Position numbers and translations under genes: made by a program. From contig CM065394.1 of the NCBI GenBank assembly GCA_033060915.1, positions 28,735,001-28,799,000 of the forward strand: a stretch of 64,000 nt of DNA, given 5' to 3'. This stretch comes from Euryodendron excelsum. Its lineage: Eukaryota; Streptophyta; Magnoliopsida; Ericales; Pentaphylacaceae. Positions 23,820-36,130 of this stretch are shown in pieces. The notes beneath the pieces were generated by a model. That model did no database searches. It worked only from the letters and a program-made list of their open reading frames with translations, and was not told the DNA's origin. Position 1 is the first letter of the stretch. Each line of letters begins with the position of its first letter.

Positions 23820-26800
23820 TCAGACAGAACTTTCCCCACAGGTAATGCAACTGAACTTTGTAAAAGCATAGTCTATCAATCTCACTAGGTCTTCAGGAGT
23901 ACAGACATGAGAAGCAGAAGACTCAATAAGATCCAAGTCCACCAAATTGTCCACTAAAGTTTCCGCTAAATCATTAAGTTTGCAAGGCTCATGTAGCATC
24001 TGATATGTTCTCCCCAACACTGTGCATAGTTCAAGGAATGTAGAGTCCTCTATGTTCTCCTTCAAATAAATTGAGATACCACAATTTTCACCCAGACCTG
24101 TAGATCTTATCTTTAATGCAGTATTACGTGCAGATTCAAGGTTGAAAATGATATGATGTGCTCTTTGTGAACAACTCTGGTTGGAATTTTCATATTGCCT
24201 CAAAAGGTAAAGTTGGACCAAGTTGGCAAAGGAGAAGCGCACTATGAAGATGAAGAAGTCATGGAAATTCATCCCTATCAAAACAAATTTGAGGAGCATA
24301 CAGATTAGAGGAAGAACAAAACAAAGAAAACTGATTCCAGATTATTTTTACTATAATAATGTCAGCAACCTCCCGTATGATAAGTTTAGAAAAATAACTG
24401 GCCCTTAATTTTCTTCTTTTATATTTTCCTCAAGCATTTGAATAATCGAGCTGACAAGAAATCTTCAACAAAGCTTTTTGTCATGCACAGATTGACAAAA
24501 TCTACCATAATTTATGGCTTACTGGTACCCTTTCAGTACTCCAAGGATTATGATCATCAAATAAATAATCATATAACTCTTCTCACAGCAAATATATTGT
24601 TTGAAGTCTTCATAATCTCCTCGGACTGAACAAGGAACTGTGTCACACCTCAAAAGTTCCCAGGACAAAATTAATTATGCAACACCTGGACTATCACCCA
24701 GCTAAGACAGCCTACTGTGTTTCAACTCCAATCCGAAACTCAAAACACATAATGTAATTTTTCTCATATAACCCAAGCGTTGATTCTTTGCATTCATTCA
24801 ACAAACACTCAATAAAAACAAATCCTAGTTGCACTTTTACATTATCATGGTGACAAGACATACTAACAAAACAAACAACATAATCAAAATTTTTAAATTT
24901 TCAAGGTATCTGAGATATCTAGAATTATATGGAAGTTGAGTCACTAAAGTGATGGTGTGCTTCTAGAGGAGTGACCTTTACACTTCCTAGGTTGACGAGG
25001 AAATTAATTAAAGTCCACAACTATAGAACATAATTAAAAATAAAATTGCCACACAGTCTAAAAGGGCAAGCTTATCATTTTAAGCTCATGCATTTAAAGG
25101 AGTTCCTGAGAAGTCTTAAACTCCATACAGACAGATGTTATCTATATTGGAATTGAGGAATTATGAGATTTGCATCCCTTGATGTTTAGGTTTTTGTAAA
25201 TTCTACAAGTTAAGGCTTGTTCAAGGAATAAAGTTGGGTTTTGCAGATGAACAAATCATGCAATTTTCAAGACATTTCAGTTGTGGGCCATGTATCCAGG
25301 AAATATGGCATGATTATGTTCGGAAAACACAAGAGTACTGACATCAACCGAATGAACTCTACTCCAAAATAACACACTCTGAGTTGAGCATGGATATTTT
25401 AGGATTGGTTGACGAGAAGAAAGCAATTTGCAACATATAAATGGCATACAATCAATTTCCCAAGGATAAAATCCTCAGTTCATGGATTGATTTGCTAATA
25501 AGAGTATTCCAATGGGTACGATCAGGGCCATCAGGCTACTGATCAAAATGTGGATGCTTTGATGATTGTATGGTAAAACAAGAAAAGATAAGGGATAAGA
25601 TTAAAAAATCAGCTTAAATGATTTTCATGTACAATAACAACCAGATGACATCTAGATTGGAGGTAGTCCTAGGGGCAAAAGACCAAATTTAACATAGGTA
25701 GAGAGAATAAGGAAGGAGGCATGATAGCAATGTGACTAAAAATAAGCTCCTTCATACGGCAGCATGACAAAACAGGATTTATGTAGCCAACCCCAAATTG
25801 TTGGGATAACGCTTTGTCTAGTTGAATTAGTTTAGTGTCAAGAAAGTATGTCCTTTCATAGTGATGCACCAAGATGCATGTCCTACAATTTAGAATATAC
25901 CTGTGTTAGCAGCAAGATTACGCTGGCAAAGTCCCTCAAAATCATCACATATGTCTTTAATGTCTTCAATGTACTCCTTCGCCTCCTTATAGTCTCTCAA
26001 AAGCAAATCCCACTGAAAGAATGTGGCACCAAAACATAACTCAGGTTAATAAGAATATTGCCTCCCTCCAGCTCTATGTATAGGACTCAGATCATTTTCA
26101 CCAGGTAAATTACTTGGCTCCACTTACCACCCAAGAAAGGTTGTACGCATTGAACCAGTTGTGATTAATTGATATTGTATCTTCCTGAAAGCATTATCAA
26201 TGAATTATGACGCCAGCAGAAATGTACCGATATATTAGGGATCTATGTTACCTGAACTTAGGTAGGGGTGTTGGGTGCGAGTACGTGTCTAAGTGTCGGA
26301 TTCATCCAATTCTCATGTCTAAGAACATTGAGACACGTCTAGATTTCATATTTTTTAAATACTTCTTTTGTGTTTTTAAGGTAAAATAGTATTTACAAAC
26401 TAAATTATAGCATTTCATGCATAAAATGGAAGTCTCATGCTTAGTTTTATAGCAAACTTAATTAGTTATACATTTAGTGTCGAGTGTTGAGTGTCGAGCG
26501 TCCCACATAGGTACTTCACAAATTTAGAAAAGTCCAGGTAACATAGTCAGGAATACAACTCAAAAAACTTATACAAATTGTATGTCAAAGCATTTCATGC
26601 TTGACTAAGTGCTCAAGTCGCATCAGATATCCCTCTGAGCTTAATAAAGACAGTAAAAATTGGGCAGGAAAAGGTTTTCCATACTTTCTCCCCTTTTTTT
26701 CCGCCCTTTCTTGACAACCCCTTGGAATTGAAACCCTTGATTGAAGCCTTCCAGTTTCGATGTGATGCCTAGAATGCATCATTGTGCTACAATGGTTTTG

Positions 26801-29800
26801 GTCGCAGAGGGGATGTCATCATTTGGAAAATCAGCCTACTCAAACAAAATTCAATGTACCAACTTTTGTTTGTTTATGGACTTCCCTTTTTCCTTTTTCT
26901 TGTGGGGAGGGGAATTTGCTGGCTTAGTAACCTACAGTTAGTTCACAAGGTAACTTTTACATAGAACGTATTAGAGATTTTTCCCAAAAAAAAAAAAAAT
27001 AAACAAACATAATTCAAATGTACGTGAAATAATGGGGGTTGGACAAATACCAGATTATGAACTTGATGGTACCATCCACTGGGAACAAAGATTATTTCAT
27101 TTTGTTCTTGAGTGCATTCCAACCAGACGGCCTTGACAGGTGACATGCACAAATAAACACACACATGAATATTTGCAGAAGCATTATGTAAAGAGAATTT
27201 TGGAAAAATAATGTTCTAGACTGGTGAATTACCTTCTCAAAGCCAGGGAACTTAGTTTCACTAACATCATCAAACATGTCATATACAGAACACTTCATGT
27301 TCCTAGATTAATAAAGAAACGTAAGCTAAACAATGACAAGGCCAAAATATAACCAACAGCCAATCTACAATATTCATTCTATTTCTGTTATCATGTATCC
27401 ATCAACTTGATCATTAAGAGCAAAACTATGAGATAGACTTGAAACCAATTATCTGTGTGCAGTGCACCTTCATATGAGAAGTACATTCACTGACATCCAC
27501 CAATCTGAATACCTTGAATGAATCATCAACATATTCTTTTCAACTGGCCAAGTCAAATCCTAGATCAGAAGCCTATTGTAAATGATCGGAGGCCGAGCAG
27601 GCTGTTGAATGCCCACTATGAAGTTATGCAGTCACTTAGAAACGCCGAACTATTCAAGAAGTAGAAAGGAGAGAGTAACGGCAGTTTGAGAGAGAGAGAG
27701 CAGTGAACAGAGGAGGATATTGAAGCTTGTGTTCTACTTTCTTTAGGGGGACGCAATCCCTTTATATAGGAGCATTGAACTAGGAGGGCAAGCCAACTTG
27801 TGAAGAACATCAGGTGCTGAGAAGTGGTTGGCTTTGGCGCCCTAGGTCCGACAATATGAATATCAACTCTGCAGTGCCAAACTCCTCTGAGGTAGTTGAG
27901 GAGTTCTGCTTGTCTTTTGGAGGTCTCTCTCCTAGGACCGAACAAAGGGCAAGTCCCTCGAGAGGAGGGAAGAACTCTTTGACAAACTCACAATCTCTAG
28001 CCACCAATCCACAAGTCCTTGATGGTCCCATGCACGGGCATGAGCTGCTTGGGTATCTCATGACTGTAGCACTGACCCCGAGGGGTCCCTAGGTACTGCT
28101 CATAACCTATTATGGCGACAATGCCATCCTTGGATCAAGATGGAGATGATCCCAGGATGCTCAAGAGATTTTTGTGGAGAAATGCAAGGCATGGAGCAGT
28201 ATACTCAGAGGCTCCTGTGGCTGAGCCATGGGATGAAGCACTTTTCGCCCTTGATCCAGCATGGCTCAACCCTCTTAGGTGGGGAGGCTTATGGAGTTGA
28301 CCGGCCAAGTGTAGCCCAATGAGCTTGACACATGGGGCCATTTTGGGGATGACATGGGGTGCCATGTAGTCATCATGATAGATGTACCTACACCTATAAT
28401 CATAACTTATCTATTTACGTAATGAGGAAACAGTAACTAAACTACAAACCCAATAGAAAAGAGATTTCCATATTATCTTAATATAGAAGAACGAACTAAT
28501 AGAAAGTTTGCTGCCAAGCATGATTTTTTTGGAGTGATCAAACTATTTCTTATGAGTGATTTTACATAGTAATAGTCTATAGGGATATATCCAGATCAGA
28601 CATAAGACACTGAGTTGGAAAAGAGACTTCCTAATAGCTGCACAAAAAAAAATTCAGAATAAATAGTTTTTTCCCATAATTTGCATTAATTTTTAAATAA
28701 ATAATATTGTAGTGATTTACGAGTGGCCCATCAAACAGGTTCGATCTGCCACTGCTAGTTGATTTCTGAATTTTCATACATAGTTACTGCTATTTGTATT
28801 CCCTTATCTGCTGTGCGTGCCCCACCTCTATTCGAAATATGTTTCTTCATAGGTCAGGTGTAAGCAGTCCCACAGGATGCTTATGGTCCTACCTTTTTGA
28901 AAATATGTATCAGTGTATCACCATAGGCCGTTTGTATTCCATTGAGGTCCTCTATTGTTTATTTCTTATTTTCAATCAACCTGATTTAAGGTTTATACTG
29001 GAGCAATCTAATGCAACAATAAATCGTGATATATACACATACATATACTATCCATAATTACTAAATAATGAATAAAAATTCCTTAGACATTTTAGTTCGC
29101 TATTGAGATCCAGGTTTTAGTCACAATTTTGTAGAAATCAATATATGGACTCATAGTTTGCATTGAAAGGGAAAACAATGGAGAGAATTAAAAACGAAAA
29201 CAACGGAAAGCAGGTAGTTTCATGTGCTGCTTGCATTCCCCACTGATAGTTTTAACAAAAAAAATGCACATGGAATATTTACCGTTGCATTTCATTCTCT
29301 TGCTGGATAAATACAATACACATACATATGTGACTTATCAATTACTGCAAGAAATGCATTCGTACCTGTCAAACACAAGGTGACATTGAGTAGGAGACAG
29401 AAAATACCATTGTTTCTTGCCACAAACGTTTGCTGACCAACTATAAGACCTGAAAACGTCAGCATGTAGAGGAGTCCATGTACCTGCATGCAGAACCAAT
29501 GCTTTGCTGTTCACTACATGTGGACTGAAGATTCATTTAAACAAAAGCCACACTAAATCAACATTGGATAAGAGAAAACATAAATGATAATATCCATATC
29601 TAATAAGAAACAATTCATGAAATCTATGCTCAAACCTTTTGGTCCCATGTAAACAAAACGATAGTCAGAGCAACTTATTTCATTTTTCTCTTGGTAAGTA
29701 TCAGGATCCTTATGCATACGAAATTTATCAAGATACAGATTCAGCCAGTCGTCATGGAAAAAAAGCGGAGTTGTGTACGCTAAATACTCTGGATACTCCT

Positions 29801-30070
29801 GAAATCAAATCAAGAAGGATGAGAGGATCAGCCAGAAAACTAAGAAAGCAATATTCTAGCACAGACACCTTAAATGCCATACAAACAACTGAGTGAAGCT
29901 AAAGGCCTGATAAGTTGGCATGCTCCAAATAATATCTTCTAGTGCTGAAAGTTCTCACTTTAAATTATATAAAGGACAAGAGTGCATTAAACTTATAGCA
30001 TGAAGAGTGACGAGAAATCCCACCCACCCCCCCAAAAAAAAAAAAAAAACAAAACCAAAAACAAAAAAAG

Positions 30071-30109
<39 letters not shown>

Positions 30110-33100
30110 CTTTCTTTCTTTATTTATTTTTTGGGTCTAATGATAATGGACTACACAAGAGGCGCAGCCCTTTCCCGACCCATGACCCATCCCAACTTGG
30201 ATGGACTACCAAGAGACTTTACTAGCTAAGGTAGCTAGAACCTTCATATTTAGCTCGTATATATCGCTTAAAATCTTCTAAGTGTGAACCTAGAGCCTTT
30301 CGTAAGGTATTAGTTGCAACAAGTATTAACTTCTTACACAGTTACGTTGTCTGTTTTGATGAATGGGACCCTTGCGGTCCAGTCTTCTAAAGGCTTAAGA
30401 CAGGGAGATCAGTTATCTCCTTTGCTTTTTATTTTGGTTATCGATGTTCTTGGCAGGTTTTGAGGTTGGTCAACACACGCAACCATTTGATATAGGCTCA
30501 AGGGTTTCTCATCTTCTATATGCAGTCGATACCATCATTTTCTGCGGGGCGAATTTGGAATAGATGGGCTACTTGCAATGTGTCTTGCTGTGTTTTGAGG
30601 TTATCTCAGGGCTTAAGGTGAACTTGGCAAATCTGAATTGAGTCCTGTACGGGAGTTGAATAGACTGGAGGAAAGCTACAGCAGTCCGAGATGTGGTGGT
30701 GGATAGTTTTCAGAGAAGATTGGCTGGTTGGAAGAGACGATCTTTATCAAAAGGGCCAAGGATTACCTGATCAAGAGCACCTTGTCTAGCTTGCCAACAT
30801 ATTACATGTTCATAATTCCTGTTGCGGTGGCTCAGAGACTTGAGAAGTTACAACGGGTTTTCTTGTGGGGTGTTATAGGGGAAGAGGTCATATACCACTT
30901 CGTGGATTGGATTAAAGTTTGTTCACCAATTATAGAAGGAGTTTGGGGGTCCATAGACTTCTTGTTTTTATTAAGGTACTTCTAGGTAAGTGGCTTTGGC
31001 ATTTTGCTTGTGAGAGGGATAGCTGGTGGAGAAGGTTAGTAGGATCTAAATACGGTCTGTCTTGGGGGGATGGGTGTACCCTGAGGGGTCTATGTCTTTG
31101 GGCAAGGGTTTGTGCAAAGGGGGTTTGTTCGGTGAGGGATGACTTCGTAAAATATTGTAGCTTGGTGTTTAGGTTGTGGGAGAGAGTGAAGTTTTGGAGG
31201 CACCAGTGGTATGGGACAAGCAGATTGGAGGAGGCCTTCCCATCATCTTCTCTTTAGTGGTGGATCCAAAGGTTTCAGTTGCCTCTTATGTTTAGATTGT
31301 GAATGGCCAATTGGTTTGGGACATTCCTTTGAGGAGACAATTATAGGACTGGGAGGGTGGAGAGTTTTAGAGGTTTTACAGGCTATGTACTCAATCCATG
31401 GTATGGGCCATGAAAGGATGGTATCAGATGGGAGGCTTCGAAAGAATGTAAGTTTGGGGTTAAATCTTTTTATTTTTTGTTGATGGGATTGAATAGAGTC
31501 AACTTCCAATGGAAGCGGCTATGGTCAACTGGTGCTTCTTTGAAGGTTGTCTTTTTTGTTTGGTGTGCAGTGAAAAGACAATTTTGACTTATGATAATTT
31601 GAGGAAGCGGAGGTGTGTTGTGGTTAACTGGTGTTGTCTTTGCAAGCAATGTTGGGAATTGGTGCCTCACCTGCTTTTACATTGTGCTATGGTCAGAGAG
31701 TTATGGGCCTTAATTTTAGCTATCTTTGGGATGTCTTGGGTAGTTGGGCTTTTTCCAAGATCAATTGCAGAGGCACTTCAAAGCTAGTGGGGAGGGAAAA
31801 TGGGAAAGCAAAAAAGAAAATCTTGGAGCATGGCGCCATTTTGTTTATTTTGCCTGGTTTGGGAAGAAAGAAATAACAGGACATTTCAAGGAACCGAGTT
31901 GCCTAAGTATAGCTTGTATAGTTAGCTTTCTAAAAGGGATAATTCTGATATAGGCCAGTTTTTGGATTTCAGAGATACACTGTAAGAAAAAAAAAAAAAA
32001 AAAAAACCTCTTATTTAAAACCATCAAGTATCTCACATTTTCAAAATTAGAATATCGTAGTTCTCTAACACCATAAACTTTCATAAACCATTACTGATCA
32101 AACTATAGCATGAAGCCATAAAATGAATTACATTTAATAAATAATAAAGTAGCAGTTCACATCTTTACAATACAGTTTTGTTTTTGACATAAACCAGTAT
32201 AAACAGAATTATAATTATAATAGATGACATTTGGTTACTAGGTAAAAGATGATAATTATAATAGTAGCTCCATAAAATTGTAATCCACCTCTAGATTTGT
32301 GCCTTTTTTCTATTTTCTTTTTCTTTTTTTTTTATTTTTTTCCTTTTTTGTAATTTTACTGGATCAGATGGTTCTCTTTGGTCAGTTTCCATTTTTGGAA
32401 GCTGTGCTTCTCTTCTCTAAAAGGTATCTTGTGCTTCCTACATTGTGATTTTTGCATTCTTGAAACAATTCCTTTACTCATCAAGAAAAAAAGTTTTGTT
32501 CCTTATAAAAGTAAATGAAAAGTAAAATTTTCTCTAACGCTATAAAAATATTTGAAGCACATAAGTTTTGTTTTTTTTATGGGTTTAACAATATCAGATA
32601 ATATGTAGGCTGTAATAGAGGTATTGCAAATGAAGAAAACGAAACATAGATCTGAAAATAACAGCATAAATAATCAAGACCTGGCTTCTGATCCACCTTT
32701 ACAAAATGCCAGTCCTTCAAATACAATGGGGACTTGCCATCAAATTCACGACTTGACATGTTTTTAAACTCCTTAGAAGAAAACTCATGCCAATAGTCAA
32801 TGAACTCTGAAACTGACATTTCTACTCTCTTTTGATCTGTGAACTCTCTAGTACCACAGTCTGCAACCTGTAAGAGACAAATATCACATGAAGTTTTCAA
32901 GTGAAAAGCTACTGGATGCACTGCTAAATGTCATCTCAATGATTATTCACAGAGAAACAAACAAGAAACCAACATAATAAAAGCTCAACATCTCCAATTA
33001 TTGTGTTCATTGAGATCATTTGGAAAAATCAAAGCTAGATAACCACAGTAAGTTGTATTTATTTTCCTGCAATTAAATATCAAGTCCAAGGCATGATTTA

Positions 33101-34170
33101 AAACCTAACAACCAAGTGTCATGCATACTGTTTTCCAATTCACCAAGTGGGACGCAAGGATCAACCATTAGATGTGCAGTATAGTCTTACATTGAAGTTA
33201 GGTGATTCATAATACTTAACATTATACTGTTCTTTTTTTTGGTCCTCAAATACCTTCTAGCTTAGATTTGTGTAACTCATGTTTTAGCTCTAGGTCATCT
33301 AGAGATATGAAAGGAATTCGATAGTTTGCATTGACAAGTGAAAAATGCACCTTGTTTATGCTCCATCAGCTCATCTTAGTATGCTCCACACACAAAACCG
33401 TACATTTCATGCACATGCACACAAACAGACATGCACAGACATAAATGGAGTACATCAAGCTCTCCACGGTGCAGGAACAACAAATTCAGTCCATTCAATT
33501 TCCTCATAATTTTTCTGTGCAAATGAAAATTACTTCCTGGAAATTTTACTATTGTAATAACCGCTGTCCATTTAGGGTAATTGATATTTGAACATCATTA
33601 ATGCAGAAAATTTATCATCTAGTCATCTAAAATTTCAAATAGCTATCAATCTAGATCTGAAATTCAGTTTTCTCCATCAAATTATTCCCATAACTACCTG
33701 TACACATACATAAATGCATATTATATCTGAGCCCATATTATATAGGTATAGAAAGGGTAGCAATTCCATTGAACAAACGCAGAAATAATCTAAAGTCCAA
33801 ATGGGTATAAGTTTACAGGGGTAAAATCCAATCAAACACAGAAACTGTCATGAAAACCAACCAACAACACAGTACTGATGTGAGGCAAACAGTTCTTGAT
33901 GGTTATATACAGTTATACAGACAAATGTGTATATATTGCATATGACCAACAATCGCATACCTGAACAGTGGAATTACCAAAATGGGTAGAGAAGAAACGG
34001 AGATTGGGCCGTCCGTCGTCAAGGACCCAATCTTTGCATGCCCTCCAACCATCCATCAGTGCTGTCAGAACAACTGGTCGGTTCTTCACGAGGTATCGCT
34101 CTACGAATTCACCATAACTCAGCTCTTTTCCATTCACCTTCTCTACGTGCCCACCAATTTTCGGACCCAT
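23820..34170 (-). CDS. JMJ20: JMJ20/JMJD4-like JmjC 2-oxoglutarate oxygenase, 9 exons
   Basis: Seen: minus-strand exons 34170-33961, 32867-32697, 29798-29636, 29483-29366, 27302-27233, 27131-27051, 26184-26128, 26012-25901 and 24274-23820. All are GT-AG with matching phases, giving 478 aa. The N part carries [20 protein letters not shown]. Fe(II) ligands are visible: His188 and Asp190 (LHADVF) and the distal His266 (GWYHQVHNL), followed by SINHNW. Known: Arabidopsis JMJ20 (At5g63080) is reported as a histone H4R3 demethylase promoting germination, while animal JMJD4 hydroxylates eRF1. Which activity applies here is open. An in-frame ATG at 34269 would add 33 low-complexity residues; 34170 fits the family start (MGP). 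Odd: the gene spans 10.4 kb for 1.4 kb of coding sequence, because introns 2, 4 and 6 hold transposons. Confidence 0.93.
26243..26546. mobile_element. Small terminal-inverted-repeat element in intron 6 of the JMJ20-like gene
   Basis: The left end is CTATGTTACCTGAACT and the reverse complement of the right end is CTATGTTACCTGGACT: 16 bp with one mismatch. The element is 304 bp and non-coding, and rich in GTGTCGAG words near both ends. A diverged second copy lies at about 61758-62110. No target duplication could be assigned. Confidence 0.65.
27577..28392 (-). mobile_element. Solo LTR, 816 bp, in intron 4 of the JMJ20-like gene
   Basis: Seen: the sequence starts TGTA and ends TACA on the plus strand. 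It is flanked by a perfect 5-bp direct repeat CCTAT (27572-27576 and 28393-28397). A TATA box, TATATAAAG on the minus strand (27768-27761), is followed by a CT-rich leader. So the LTR promoter points along the minus strand, the same direction as the host gene. No internal retroelement sequence adjoins it, so it is the product of recombination between two LTRs. The open frames inside (27616-28365) are not genes. The family (copia or gypsy) cannot be told from the LTR alone. Confidence 0.88.
30075..30104. repeat. (CT)n microsatellite
   Basis: About 15 CT units next to A-rich and T-rich runs, in intron 2 of the JMJ20-like gene, just upstream of the LINE remnant. Confidence 0.95.
30337..32003 (+). 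pseudogene. 5'-truncated, decayed LINE (L1-type) reverse transcriptase remnant in intron 2
   Basis: Seen on the plus strand, antisense to the host gene: a reverse-transcriptase block ([16 protein letters not shown] at about 30390-30435), and the catalytic box altered to YAVD at about 30517-30530 where FADD is expected. A zf-RVT-type C-terminal region ([29 protein letters not shown]) lies at 31509-31787, and a WFGKKE tail near 31850. Many stops and frame shifts separate them. The remnant ends in a run of about 20 A at 31984-32003, the usual LINE 3' tail. The 5' end at about 30337 is a truncation, also typical. Clearly dead. Confidence 0.85.
32290..32495 (+). repeat. Possible second LINE 3'-end fragment
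   Basis: T-rich DNA followed by CTTGTGCTTCCTACATTGTG, then ACTCATCAAGAAAAAAAG. This resembles the 3' tails of plant LINEs just before poly(A). No coding sequence remains. Still in intron 2 of the JMJ20-like gene. Confidence 0.3.
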
Positions 34171-34900
34171 TTTCTGGGTTTTCTGCTTCTGTTTTTGGTT
34201 TGGGGAAGATAAAACGAGTACATCTATTTTCATGAGTTGCTTTACTATCTTTTTGGGGGTCGGTTTCACCCCCGGTTTAGACCCATCATCCTCTATTCAA
34301 CTAATGTAAGCTGATCAGAGTCGAGTGGTGAGTTATTTATTTTTGACTTGAAAATTGAGGTTCTAAAAAGTGTTCAAATTTTTGTTTGTTTTTCTCTTAA
34401 GTTAATTTTAAAATCCTGTACTAAGCTGTTGCTTGGTTTTTAACTCGAGTCAATCTCATAAAATTAATAAGCTCTTACACATGTTTAAATTTGAGTTATT
34501 TACATAATAAATTAATGTTTAATAAACTTTTAATGAGCATAATACAAGTCGAACTCAATTAACCTAATTCATTTACAGTCATGCATCTTAGTCCATATAA
34601 AATAGGGATGGACATGAATGAAGCCGAGCCGAGTTGGGCTTGCAATGTATTAAGGAATGGTGTGTTACTATGTTGGCCGGAGTCCGAGCCCGGCCAAGGC
34701 AAGTCTATCTTGAATCCCTAATCATGGCTATCAACATCGTAATAGATTTACCGGTCAATATCAATTGATACCGATTATACTTAGCGATACCATCAAATAC
34801 TAGATTTGTCGAACAATATTAGATTTTTTATAATTTATTTTTGAATAAATTACATTGACCATGCTTGAAGTTTTGCGAATGTAAGCAAATACTCCTCACA
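34171..34900. other. Upstream region of the JMJ20-like gene with a dispersed repeat
   Basis: Holds the 5' flank of the minus-strand gene. At about 34330-34590 it holds a third copy of the family also seen at 14155 and 17650 (ACTCGAGTCAATCTC, AATAAGCTC, AACTTTTAATGAGC). The rest is unassigned. Confidence 0.5.
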
Positions 34901-34969
34901 TACTGACAATTACATTGCACACTCTTGTTTTTTTTTTAACAGATTCTCCCATGTTAGGTAACGGGGTTA

Positions 34970-36130
34970 ATGAAAATCATAAAATTATTCTATCCTTACT
35001 ATCTCACTCAATTAAGCAAAAAATATAAAGTACTCACTCCTTACTCGTTCTGCCCTCAGAGCGTAATATGTAGACTCAGGGCCCAACAGGAACATACCCA
35101 AATTTTTGACATTCGCCAAGGCACAAGCATTAGTAACACCATGCTCGACAGCTCGGTCCATCCTTTCCTTCAACTCCTAGCTCAAAGTGGGGGCAGCACG
35201 GGCTAAAAGTAAGCAACCTAAGTTAGTGCTTTACAGGCCTAAAAATCTAACGACAAAAGAGAAAAACATCGAGTTTGGAGAGCGTACCCTTCCTAGAAGG
35301 CCTCCCCCACTCGCAAGGAACTTGAACGAACTTCTCGTCCACTAGCTCCCAAGACTGGCTCTCTCAACCTTCACCATAGATAAAGAAAAACTTATCTTTC
35401 CACCATTTGTGGGACGAAGGCAAGTTTTTTACTAGTACCATGCCCTTGTTCCTAGCAGAGAAGTACCATCACCCTTCTCAGGCTCTGACATCTTGTCGTA
35501 GTGCAGGAATTCACTCAGTGTGAGACTGTCCTTGCCACCACTACTTGCCTACCACAACATGGTGCATGTCACCAGAATCCTCCACACGTTCGGCATAAGC
35601 TGGCCCAGAGCCAGCCCCAAAGTACTCATAATCTCCCTAATAGGAGCAGGGATATGGAATCTAAGGCCGTTAGCCAAGGCGGCCTCATATACATAGATCT
35701 CCCCTGGTCGAGCAGAGTAAGCTTACTCCCCCTTCTTCGGAATCCTATAACGCAGCGATGGAGGCATCTGATACTCCTTCCAAATCTTTTTCATCCTTTC
35801 CTCCGTCATCACAGAGGACACCCCTCTTGCTGTAAAATTGAATTCTCTCACTCCTGGCACCACCACCGTCTCGGCTCCAGGATTCGTTCTCCCTTTAGAG
35901 GCCCCAGAAGGACCCATCGATGCACTATCAGGGGCCCCAGGCCTAACCCTAACCAGATCTTGAAAGGGAGTATTCTCAGAATCTGATGATTGCACCTCTC
36001 TCTCATCCATGGTCCCTATCAGGTACCCCTTCCTCCTAGACTTGGACTCTACCCTAGCCAGTTCTTCAACCCACCCAAGCGACTTAGAGATCGCTCTCGC
36101 ACCTTTCAACAATCGCTCAGAACAACTGAC
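34970..36130 (-). pseudogene. Decayed LTR-retrotransposon ORF with a 'putative gypsy-type transposon' domain
   Basis: Seen: a minus-strand open frame from 36112 to 35723 (about 129 codons; VMTEERMKKIWKEYQMPPSL). After stops and frame shifts it continues as peptides such as KWWKDKFFFIYGEG and SWELVDEKFVQVPCEWG down to about 35280. The layout, with an Arg/Ser-rich start and a WKDKFFF-type core, resembles the plant domain Pfam calls 'Putative gypsy type transposon' (PF04195), found in the gag-like region of some LTR elements. The assignment is from memory. It lies opposite to the pol remnant at 38-44 kb, so it belongs to another element. Confidence 0.5.

Noticed and set aside
27616..28365. Overlapping frames of 60-109 codons on both strands
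   Set aside because: All lie inside the solo LTR and show no domain.
34170..34269. Upstream ATG at 34269 as start of the JMJ20-like protein
   Set aside because: It adds 33 Lys/Gln-rich residues not expected in the family; the ATG at 34170 fits the usual N-terminus. Not fully excluded.
35501..35986. 161-codon plus-strand frame
   Set aside because: Shadow of the minus-strand retroelement frame at 35723-36112, rich in Pro/His/Arg.
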